Below, in pieces: positions 46,727-53,755 of a stretch of 64,000 bases of DNA. The DNA is taken from NCBI GenBank assembly GCA_905181625.1, contig CAJIYJ010000004.1:94750-158749 (forward strand). The letters run 5' to 3'. How positions within the stretch are numbered: position 1 is the first letter of the stretch; each line of letters begins with the position of its first letter. The translations under genes and the position numbers were made by a program. Under the pieces are notes generated by a model that was not told the DNA's origin, ran no database searches, and saw only the letters and a program-made list of their open reading frames with translations. The stretch comes from an uncultured Flavobacteriaceae bacterium. GTDB taxonomy: Bacteria; Bacteroidota; Bacteroidia; Flavobacteriales; Flavobacteriaceae.

Positions 46727-47856
46727 TTTTTATAAAAAAAGCAATTTCAGTTAATGACTATAAAGATTTTGTAAACTTTCCATTTAAGCTTTATAAAGAT
46801 TCTAAATACTGGGTCCCTCCTATTTCTAATGAAGAACTTGAAATGATGGATAAAACTAAAAATCCCGTTTTTAATAATGCAGAAGCTGAATATTTTCTAG
46901 CTTTCAAAAACAATGAAATTGTTGGAAGAATCGCTGCAATTGTTAACTGGGTGGAGGTAAAAGAACAAAGTAAAAATAAAGTTCGCTTTGGATGGTATGA
47001 TGTGATAAATGACATAGAGGTTTCAAAAAAACTTATTGAAGCAGTCATAGACTTTGGAAAAGAGAGAAAACTTTCTTTTATTGAAGGTCCGGTTGGTTTT
47101 TCTAATATGGATAAAGCTGGTTTACTAACCCATGGTTTTAATGAGTTAAACACAATGATTACATGGTATCATAACCCTTACCAAAAAGACCATCTTGAAA
47201 GACTTGAAATGAAGAAGTTAGCAGAGTGGGTTGAATATAGAATCCAAATTTTTAACGAAAAAGAAGCTCCTGAAAAAGTAAAAAGATTTTCAGATATAAT
47301 AATGAAACGTTATAATTTAAAACCACTAAACTTTAAGAAGACTAGTGAAATTGAACCATATCTTGACCAGATGTTTGACTTATTAAATAAGACATATAAC
47401 ACTTTACAAACATTTGTTCCAATTCAACAATATCAAGTTGATCATTACAAGGAAAGATATTTAAGATATATTCATCCTGATTTTATTAAAAGTGTAGTGG
47501 ATAAGGATGGGAATTTGATTGCATTTGCCATTACAATGCCTTCTTTTTCAAGAGCACTAAAAAAAATGAATGGTAAAATGTTTCCGTTTGGGTTTTTAAG
47601 GATTCTTAAATCTCAAATCTTTAATAAAAGAGCTTCACTTTACTTAATTGGAGTTCATCCAGATTATCAAAACAAAGGGGTTACAGCTATACTATTTAAT
47701 GATCTACAAACTATGTTTAACAAAAGAGGAATTACAGAAGTAGAAACTAATCCAGAGCTTATTGAAAATAACTCTATTCAAGCTTTTTGGAAAAACTATG
47801 AAAGTGTTTTACATAAGAAAAGAAGCACATTTACAAAAGAAATTTTTAATGATTAA
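46723..47856 (+). CDS. GNAT-like N-acetyltransferase
   Basis: A 377-residue protein common in Bacteroidota. The C-terminal half contains the acetyl-CoA-binding pattern LYLIGVHPDYQNKGVTAILFNDL, and the N-terminal part is KDSKYWVPPISNEE ... FIEGPVGFSNMDKAGLL. Function and acceptor are unknown. It is translationally coupled to the barrel gene before it (four-base overlap) and overlaps mnmE by eight bases. Confidence 0.85.
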   Translation: MIFIKKAISVNDYKDFVNFPFKLYKDSKYWVPPISNEELEMMDKTKNPVFNNAEAEYFLAFKNNEIVGRIAAIVNWVEVKEQSKNKVRFGWYDVINDIEVSKKLIEAVIDFGKERKLSFIEGPVGFSNMDKAGLLTHGFNELNTMITWYHNPYQKDHLERLEMKKLAEWVEYRIQIFNEKEAPEKVKRFSDIIMKRYNLKPLNFKKTSEIEPYLDQMFDLLNKTYNTLQTFVPIQQYQVDHYKERYLRYIHPDFIKSVVDKDGNLIAFAITMPSFSRALKKMNGKMFPFGFLRILKSQIFNKRASLYLIGVHPDYQNKGVTAILFNDLQTMFNKRGITEVETNPELIENNSIQAFWKNYESVLHKKRSTFTKEIFND

Positions 47857-49225
47857 TCAAGATACTATTATAGCTTTAGCTACACCAAATGGTCTTGGAG
47901 CAATTGCTGTTATAAGAATTTCTGGAAAAGAATCAATTTCAATTACTGAATCAGTATTTAAATCGAAGAGTAAAAAGCTTTTATCAAATCAGAAATCTCA
48001 TACTGTTCTTTTAGGGCATCTAATTAATAAAGGACATGAATTAGACGAAGTACTTATAACTTTATTTAAAGGACCTAACTCTTATACCGGTGAAAATACA
48101 ATTGAAATTTCATGTCATGGTTCAACTTATATTCAAAAAGAAATAATCAATTTATTTATTGATAATGGAATAAGGATTGCGAATCCAGGGGAATTTACTT
48201 TAAGAGCATTTCTTAATGGGAAAATGGATCTAAATCAAGCAGAAGCTGTTGCTGATTTAATAGCTTCTGAAAATGAAGGTTCACATAAATTAGCTATGCA
48301 ACAAATGAAGAGCGGCTTTAGTGATGATTTAAAAAAATTAAGAGCTGAATTGTTACATTTTTCCTCAATGATAGAACTTGAATTAGATTTTTCACAAGAA
48401 GATGTTGAGTTTGTAGAGCGTGATGAGTTTAAAAAGTTAACTAATAAATTAAAATTAGAACTAAACACTTTGATAAATTCTTTTCAATCAGGAAATGTTC
48501 TAAAAAACGGAATTTCTGTTACAATTGCAGGTAAGCCAAATGCAGGAAAATCGTCTTTACTAAACACTTTACTTAATGATGATAAAGCAATAGTTTCTGA
48601 CATTCCTGGAACCACTAGAGACAGTATTGAAGATTCGTTAGTTATTGAAGGTATAAACTTTAGATTCACAGATACAGCTGGATTAAGAGAAACAACAGAT
48701 TATATAGAATCTAAGGGAATAGAAAAGACAATAAGCAAAATTAAAAGTTCTAAAATTTTACTTTATCTATTTGATTCTAATGACACAAATATTGATGAAA
48801 TCAACAATAGTTTAGATAACTTTAAAAGAGATGATTTGTCAATAATCTTAGTTAGAAATAAAATTGATTTAATCAATCAAAACACTAAACTGTTAAAAGA
48901 TCTTGAATCTACAACTAACATAATAGAAATAGAAGCAACAGATTCAAAATCTGTTAATTTACTTAAAACAAGGTTGATTAAAGAGGTCGAGTTACTAAAC
49001 CCTTATACTGACATTATAATTAGTAATTCAAGGCACTACGAAGCTTTAATTCAAGCATTAAGAGCAATTGAGGAAGTAAACGAGGGGTTAGTGAATAGTC
49101 TTTCTGGTGATCTACTCTCAGTCGACATTAGAAGAAGTATAAAATATTTAGCAGAAATCACAGGGGAGATTACAAATGATGATATTCTTGGTAATATTTT
49201 TGCAAATTTCTGTATTGGGAAGTAG
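47849..49225 (+). CDS. mnmE: tRNA modification GTPase MnmE (TrmE/ThdF)
   Basis: With MnmG it makes the cmnm5 modification at the tRNA wobble uridine. I start it at ATG 47849 (MINQDTIIALATPNG, where the family begins), not at the earlier in-frame ATG 47762, which lies deep in the GNAT gene. That gives 458 residues: an N-terminal folate-binding domain, helical region, G domain (GKPNAGKSS, DIPGTTRD, DTAGLRET, NKID) and the C-terminal CIGK with Cys455. The last 18 bases form an attachment-site-like sequence, so the gene is intact beside a likely island boundary. Confidence 0.96.
   Translation: MINQDTIIALATPNGLGAIAVIRISGKESISITESVFKSKSKKLLSNQKSHTVLLGHLINKGHELDEVLITLFKGPNSYTGENTIEISCHGSTYIQKEIINLFIDNGIRIANPGEFTLRAFLNGKMDLNQAEAVADLIASENEGSHKLAMQQMKSGFSDDLKKLRAELLHFSSMIELELDFSQEDVEFVERDEFKKLTNKLKLELNTLINSFQSGNVLKNGISVTIAGKPNAGKSSLLNTLLNDDKAIVSDIPGTTRDSIEDSLVIEGINFRFTDTAGLRETTDYIESKGIEKTISKIKSSKILLYLFDSNDTNIDEINNSLDNFKRDDLSIILVRNKIDLINQNTKLLKDLESTTNIIEIEATDSKSVNLLKTRLIKEVELLNPYTDIIISNSRHYEALIQALRAIEEVNEGLVNSLSGDLLSVDIRRSIKYLAEITGEITNDDILGNIFANFCIGK
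49208..49225 (+). other. attB-like integration site in the 3' end of mnmE
   Basis: The last 18 bases of mnmE read TTCTGTATTGGGAAGTAG. From memory, the left direct repeat of Salmonella genomic island 1, which integrates at the 3' end of the same gene (thdF/trmE), is TTCTGTATTGGGAAGTAA, so 17 of 18 bases agree. A recombinase remnant starts 173 bases downstream. The 3' end encodes a conserved protein tail, so some identity is expected from coding constraint. I saw no second copy in the window. Confidence 0.6.
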
Positions 49226-49340
49226 ACAGGGGTGCAACTAATACCCTATAAACACCTATTTACTCTGTTAACAAGGTATTTATACGTAACCAATATCCCT
49301 AATTATCCCAAAAACACGTGTACAATCCGGGAACAAAAAA

Positions 49341-49364
49341 ATTGTACATATTATTGTACATATT
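49341..49364 (+). repeat. Tandem 12-bp repeat ATTGTACATATT x2
   Basis: Two perfect adjacent copies (49341-49352, 49353-49364), each containing the palindrome TGTACA; a third TGTACA is at 49319-49324. They lie between the mnmE end and the recombinase remnant, where arm-type sites or an operator would be expected. Confidence 0.6.
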
Positions 49365-49397
49365 TTGTATATTAATACTATACTTAATTGCAATAAA

Positions 49398-50558
49398 ATG
49401 AATATAAAATGGGTTCAATCCAGGTCAACAAAAAAGAAAGAAAAAAATAAAGAACAAGTCCTTTTTAAGATGGTATGAAGATGGAAAAGAAAGATCTAAG
49501 AAATTAGAAGGATTATATAAGTTTACAGGAAGATTAAATCCTAAACAAAGAACATGGAACAATAATGTAATATAGATGTTTCCGATATTCTTAATCAAAA
49601 TAAGAAGGAATTAGCTACAGGATTGTTTGATACAGAGAAATGGGATAAAGAAGGAAGGTCTATTGTTGATTACGGAAATGAATATATCAACAATATGAGA
49701 TCTAAAAGGGTACTCCTGCATTCGAATACAAAGCTTCATATATTCAAGGCGTTAAACTATTTGAAAATTTCTTTGGAAGACGTAAACAATTCCACAATAT
49801 TACTAAAGAAGATGTCTTAAATTTAAAGCTGACTTTATAAAAATGGTGTTAAGCAGATACGGAAAGGTTTATGAGGAAAACACTATAAATACTTATAATA
49901 ATCGTTTAAAACTAATCTATGAAGGCGCAATAGCTAATCAGAGCATAGTAACTAGAACAAATTGGTTTAAAACTGATGGATATATTAAAATTAATAGAGA
50001 TCTTAATTAAAGAATACATTAATACTAAAGAATTTGCGCAGTTAGACCCTACTCTATGTCAATGTCCAAAATTGCTAAAGCATTTATGTTTAGTTATTAA
50101 CAGGATTAAGAAAGGGAGATTTAGAAAGATAAGATTACTTGGGGAGATTTAAAGAAAGACGAAAAAGGTTGGCACATCTATATAGCTATGACTAAAGGAG
50201 AAAAAAAGATTCGAATTGCATTAACTCCTCTAGCTATGAGTTTACTAGGAGAAAGAAAACCTAACAATGTTTTATTACTAGACTTCTATACAAGTGTTAC
50301 TAAAATAGGTTACTTAAATGTTTGGTTGGCTCAAACGTTCCCAAATAAAACTATAGGTCAACAGTCTGGACGTAAGTGGAGTTGTAGGATTAACCTTTCA
50401 TAGTGCTAGAGCTTCTTTCATAACCAATATGCTAATGTCATGGAATTCCTACAGTTAGAGTTCAAACTTATGTAGGTCATAAAGACTTAAAAACTACTTT
50501 ATCATATTATAGAGGAAGTACTGAAATGCAGGAGGAGGATATGATTAAGAATGGATAA
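49398..50558 (+). pseudogene. Degenerate phage-type tyrosine recombinase (integrase)
   Basis: No single frame is open, but pieces in different frames read as a Bacteroidota integrase. The N-terminal part gives LRWYEDGKERSKKLEGLYK. A middle piece gives AFMFSLL and a frameshifted LTGLRKGD-like arm. A later piece gives PLAMSLLGERKPNN. The C-terminal end carries the catalytic HSAR (50399-50410), VGHKDLKTTLSYYRG with the Tyr codons at 50505-50510, and a stop at 50556-50558. Several frameshifts and stops make it inactive as written. Its position next to mnmE fits a site-specific integrase. Confidence 0.82.
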
Positions 50559-50617
50559 TATTTACAAAGCTGAAATGATGGGCTTAAAGCTAAAAGTCTA
50601 TTAGTTTAATTGTAAGT

Positions 50618-50929
50618 CTAATAATTCTTATACTTAGATCGTTGTCTGTTTTGCCTAACATAGTCTTCTAAATCTTCTCTTAAAAAATATCTTCGTCCCT
50701 TAGGTTTTGTAAAGCGAAGTTCAGCGCCACTACATAGGTTGTCTAATGTCTTTTTAGAGATGTTTAAGTACCTACAAACCTCGTCCGAAGTATAGTGAGG
50801 CTTTTCATAAAAAGAATCCTTAGAACTCTTTAGTTTATTAATTACAATACCACCAAGGTAATTTAACTTTTCTTCCAATGAATCACACTGGGTACAGTTC
50901 TCATACAAATCCATACTGCAATTTAACAA
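50618..50929 (-). CDS. Excisionase-like helix-turn-helix protein
   Basis: A 103-residue protein. The C-terminal half is a MerR/excisionase-type winged helix: YTSDEVCRYLNISKKTLDNLCSGAELRFTKPKGRRYFLREDLEDYV. The N-terminal half (CSMDLYENCTQCDSLEEKLNYLG) is not recognised. Such proteins accompany tyrosine recombinases and promote excision or control mobility genes. It is convergent with the recombinase remnant. The tandem repeat at 51016-51053 lies upstream and may be its binding site. Confidence 0.78.
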   Translation of the reverse strand: MLNCSMDLYENCTQCDSLEEKLNYLGGIVINKLKSSKDSFYEKPHYTSDEVCRYLNISKKTLDNLCSGAELRFTKPKGRRYFLREDLEDYVRQNRQRSKYKNY

Positions 50930-51015
50930 CTCATAACCATAAATAAAAGGAGTACTTATTCACAAAACGCTATAAGTTCTTAACAAAACTGTATAGGCTA
51001 AATATCTGTTTTTCA

Positions 51016-51053
51016 ACGAATTATGACGAATTATGACGAATTATGACAAATTA
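51016..51053 (+). repeat. Tandem 10-bp repeat ACGAATTATG, about 3.7 copies
   Basis: Three exact copies (51016-51045) followed by ACAAATTA as a degenerate fourth. The period of about one helical turn puts the copies on the same face of DNA, as in binding sites for recombinase accessory or replication proteins. It lies 87 bases upstream of the excisionase-like start codon. Confidence 0.75.
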
Positions 51054-51092
51054 AACACGTGTGATATTTGTCAAACTAATAATACTAAAAAC

Positions 51093-51191
51093 CCAAAAAA
51101 TATCAATAGTACTTTTTAATAGGTACTACCCTACTTATATAATATCGGTTTTCTTTTGACAGGAGGTGTTTGTATAAGTATGTATAATAGT
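51093..51191 (+). repeat. Island repeat, copy A
   Basis: About 99 bases from CCAAAAAATATCAATAG to TATAATAGT, the most divergent copy: it differs at several positions (ATATC for ATCTC or GTCTC, TTATATAATA for CAAATAATA). Same orientation as copies B-D. It lies 133 bases 3' of the YheT-like gene (minus strand). Confidence 0.9.
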
Positions 51192-51324
51192 AAGAGTCTG
51201 GATGTCTAAGAAGAAGAAGAAGACATTCTACTCATTAATTTTCATTAAATTGTATTACAAACTAAATACTAAACTAAAAGTTATGGGAGTTTTAGATTAT
51301 TTAAAAAAAATACAATACTAATTA

Positions 51325-52275
51325 TTAATTTCTGTCAAGAAAATTTAAAATTTGATATTCTGACCAATAAAAGTCTCCTTTTGAAATAAAACCCACATGT
51401 CCACCATGCAAAGGAGTCATCAAGTAAAAATTTGAACTTTCGTTAGCCTCTCGAACTGGAAAACAGGATTCAGACAAAAAGGGATCATCTAATGCATTAA
51501 TTAAAAGAGTAGGTTTAGAGATATTGGGAATAAATTGCTTGCTACTTGCCTTTAAATAATAATCCTCAGCATCTTCAAAACCATTTATTTTACTAGTGAA
51601 ATAATCGTCAAAATCAGTTAATGTTTTTACTTTTTTTAATTGTCTTATATCCAAATTTTTAGGAAATTGATGATGCTTTAAATGCATTTTTTTTGATAGG
51701 GTTCGTAAAAAACGCCAACTATATAATGTATTTTCACTGCGCCTCAGAGCAATTGAAGAACCCTTTAAATCAACTGGAACAGAAATGGCCACATTAGCCT
51801 TAATTTTAGAACTTAAAGAAAATAAACTATCCCCATTATACTTTAATACAAGGTTTCCGCCCAAACTAAAACCTACTAAATATATAGATTCATAATTTGG
51901 AAGCACATAATTAATCACCGCATGCAAATCATCAGTTTTTCCACTATGATAGGTGACCAATTGACGATTGATTTCTCCACTACAAAAGCGATAATTCATA
52001 GCAGCGACTGAATATCCATTTAAGGATAATAATTTTGCTGTGGCTTGAATATATTTTGAATCACTACTGCCCTCAAGACCATGACATAATATTACAATCT
52101 TTTTACTTGAATTTTCAATAAAATCAATGTCTAAAAAATCGTCATCCAAAGTTTCAATACGCTTTCGTTTAAAAAAAACAGGTTTTGTTTTTCTAAATAA
52201 TGAGCTGTAAATAGTATTAATATGTCTATACTTAAATAGAAAAGGAGGCTTATAATCATTTGATAGTATTGGCAT
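51325..52275 (-). CDS. YheT-like alpha/beta hydrolase
   Basis: A 316-residue hydrolase. Motifs are HGLEGS (65-70), the nucleophile elbow GFSLGGN with Ser137, Asp263/264 in INALDDPFL, and His293 in LHGGHVGF. This is the COG0429/YheT pattern (ABHD1/3-like), seen in many bacteria with unknown substrate. Unlike its neighbours it is intact. It is the only clear enzyme in the module between repeat copies A and B, and it reads on the minus strand towards copy A. Confidence 0.85.
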   Translation of the reverse strand: MPILSNDYKPPFLFKYRHINTIYSSLFRKTKPVFFKRKRIETLDDDFLDIDFIENSSKKIVILCHGLEGSSDSKYIQATAKLLSLNGYSVAAMNYRFCSGEINRQLVTYHSGKTDDLHAVINYVLPNYESIYLVGFSLGGNLVLKYNGDSLFSLSSKIKANVAISVPVDLKGSSIALRRSENTLYSWRFLRTLSKKMHLKHHQFPKNLDIRQLKKVKTLTDFDDYFTSKINGFEDAEDYYLKASSKQFIPNISKPTLLINALDDPFLSESCFPVREANESSNFYLMTPLHGGHVGFISKGDFYWSEYQILNFLDRN

Positions 52276-52429
52276 TGATTACATTAATCTAAAAGTAATT
52301 GGAATACTTAATTGGTTTCTGCTAAACTTATCAAAAACCCTGTCCAAATTTATTTTTTTTATAATTCTAATATAATGAGAATACAGAATATACCAGTTTC
52401 CCGTACAAGGACGTCACTTAGTTATCTTT

Positions 52430-52558
52430 TCAAATCAATAGTTTATTTATATTGTCGATTGTAGTTTGTAAAACTATTTTGTGTACAGAATCTTTAGGAT
52501 TTTGAATCTCTGCGTTTAACATTTCTAATAGCTCCGCTATGGTATTTTCTTTATTCAT
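52430..52558 (-). CDS. Putative 42-residue protein
   Basis: A short frame with an ATG at 52556-52558 and stop at 52430-52432. The translation NKENTIAELLEMLNAEIQNP is amphipathic and helix-like, followed by SVHKIVLQTTIDNINKLLI. It resembles no family I know. Support is indirect: it is an open frame of plausible composition, and its upstream sequence matches that of the next small gene. Confidence 0.4.
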   Translation of the reverse strand: MNKENTIAELLEMLNAEIQNPKDSVHKIVLQTTIDNINKLLI

Positions 52559-52597
52559 AATTTAAATATACTTAATGTCAATTGGAAATGAAAGTAC

Positions 52598-52628
52598 AAT
52601 CTACTTACGTGGATTAGAAGTTGCTGAA
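52598..52628 (+). repeat. Short shared sequence, copy 1 (AATCTACTTACGTGGATTAG)
   Basis: Similar to 52864-52894 (AATCTACTTGCGAGGATTAG). Both copies lie 40 bases or less upstream of a small minus-strand gene, so they may be duplicated upstream regions. Confidence 0.6.
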
Positions 52629-52639
52629 TTGACGGAAGA

Positions 52640-52662
52640 AGATATGCCTATGGTTTAGTTTA
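52640..52662 (+). repeat. Short shared sequence near a gene end, copy 1
   Basis: AGATATGCCTATGGTTTAGT plus TTA recurs with one change at 58019-58041. Both copies directly precede, on the plus strand, the stop codon of a minus-strand gene (54-residue protein here, TonB-like protein there). Confidence 0.65.
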
Positions 52663-52663
52663 T

Positions 52664-52828
52664 TTAATTGCGTTTTATGTTATACAATGAAGCCATAACA
52701 ATAATGATAAGACCTATTAACCATAATCCAGGCGAATCATCATTTTCTCCAAAGACCATAGCAAAGACTCCTGCTATTGTCATTAGAATTGGTAACAAAC
52801 CAGTTAAAATTGATTTAAAAACTTTCAT
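52664..52828 (-). CDS. Putative 54-residue membrane protein
   Basis: A short gene not likely to be noise: a hydrophobic segment (ILTGLLPILMTIAGVFAMVF), a polar linker (GENDDSPG), a second hydrophobic segment (LWLIGLIIIVMASLY) and a basic end (NIKRN), so a two-helix hairpin with the positive end probably inside. ATG at 52826-52828, stop at 52664-52666. No relatives recognised. It lies in the module between repeats A and B. Confidence 0.6.
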   Translation of the reverse strand: MKVFKSILTGLLPILMTIAGVFAMVFGENDDSPGLWLIGLIIIVMASLYNIKRN

Positions 52829-52863
52829 AATTAATTAAATATAACAATTATCTAAACCTTATT

Positions 52864-52894
52864 AATCTACTTGCGAGGATTAGAATTAGCTAGT
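52864..52894 (+). repeat. Short shared sequence, copy 2 (AATCTACTTGCGAGGATTAG)
   Basis: Partner of 52598-52628, here just before copy B of the ~100-bp repeat. Confidence 0.6.
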
Positions 52895-52906
52895 TTAAAA
52901 TAAAAA

Positions 52907-53006
52907 CCAAAAAAATCTCAATAGTAATTTTTAATTGGTACTACCCTACTCAAATAATATCGGTTTTCTTTTGATGGGAGGTGTTTGTATAAGTATGTAT
53001 AATACT
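52907..53006 (+). repeat. Island repeat, copy B
   Basis: About 100 bases, nearly identical to copies C and D (differences at a few positions, for example TGATGGGAGG here against TGACGGGAGG in C). It ends five bases before the stop codon of the minus-strand lipoprotein gene. Confidence 0.95.
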
Positions 53007-53011
53007 AAACC

Positions 53012-53755
53012 TTACTGTGTCTTAAAAGAATAAACAATAGAATAACTCGAGTTTATACCATCAGATGTCTTCACTCTCCAGTAATAGGTTGTGGCAGCTT
53101 CTAAAGCGACACTAGCCGTCTTTTCTGTTAAGTCTGTCTGTGCTGCAGGTGGTGTTTGTTTCCCATCTGTAGTGTCTACATAAAGTGTGTACTTAAGGGT
53201 GTCACCCGTATCTGGATCACTACCATCCCAAGTGAAGGCTACCTTACCATCACCATCTCTAGTGACTGTGGATCCCGAAGCTGGTGTTTTAAGATCTGCA
53301 GGGAAAGGAGCGTAATTAACAACCCCTGTGCCTGCTAAATAAAACTTCCACGTATCACTTTTAGTGGTTGTTGTGCTAGCTGTACTTTTTGAAGTAATGT
53401 ACCATGAGTATGGAACGCCTTTATCTAAAGTTGATTTAGTGGTAGTTGTTGAGACCCCTGTTTTATTTATAGCTACACTAGTGTTTAGATTAGTTATTCT
53501 AAGATCATACGTATTAGTATCTGCTGAAGCTCCCCAAGTAAAAGTGACTTCACTCTGAGTGTCAGAAACACTGGTTCCAGTCTCACAAGTCTTGTTGTTA
53601 GCAGGTGCTGTTAGTGTTGATTTTCCTGGTGGGTTGATTACATTACCACCGCCTCCGCCGCCAGAGCCGCCGCCATCATCTCCTCCGCCACCACCGCAGC
53701 TTATAAGAGTCAAAGTAAAAAGAAAACTAAAGTATTTTAATATGTTGTATTTCAT
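53012..53755 (-). CDS. Glycine-rich lipoprotein with fibronectin-III-like repeats
   Basis: A 247-residue secreted lipoprotein. Residues about 1-20 form the signal peptide with lipobox LISC, followed by a Gly/Asp run (Cys-Gly5-Asp2-Gly3-Ser-Gly6) that looks like a flexible tether. Two related beta-sandwich-like modules follow (LTAPANNKTCETG ... TWGASADTNTYDLRI and LKTPASGSTVTRDG ... FTWDGSDPDTGDTLKY), ending VYSFKTQ. The pattern fits surface-exposed FN3-like domains. It overlaps the end of the T9SS pseudogene by four bases, so the two were likely co-transcribed. Confidence 0.82.
   Translation of the reverse strand: MKYNILKYFSFLFTLTLISCGGGGGDDGGGSGGGGGGNVINPPGKSTLTAPANNKTCETGTSVSDTQSEVTFTWGASADTNTYDLRITNLNTSVAINKTGVSTTTTKSTLDKGVPYSWYITSKSTASTTTTKSDTWKFYLAGTGVVNYAPFPADLKTPASGSTVTRDGDGKVAFTWDGSDPDTGDTLKYTLYVDTTDGKQTPPAAQTDLTEKTASVALEAATTYYWRVKTSDGINSSYSIVYSFKTQ

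Larger units (their letters stand above)
50930..51324. other. Intergenic region between excisionase-like gene and YheT-like gene
   Basis: About 395 bases with no gene. It holds the 10-bp tandem repeat (51016-51053), copy A of the ~100-bp repeat (51093-51191) and an AAG-rich microsatellite near 51208-51220. No convincing coding sequence is seen. Confidence 0.7.

Noticed and set aside
47762..47848. An N-terminal extension of MnmE
   Set aside because: The extra 29 residues overlap the GNAT gene and lack similarity to MnmE; the ATG at 47849 begins the conserved sequence.
51093..51191. Insertion sequence ends or a MITE
   Set aside because: No terminal inverted repeats or target duplications are visible around the copies, so a transposon origin is not supported.
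51204..51222. AAG microsatellite as phase-variable tract
   Set aside because: It lies outside any coding sequence and is short.
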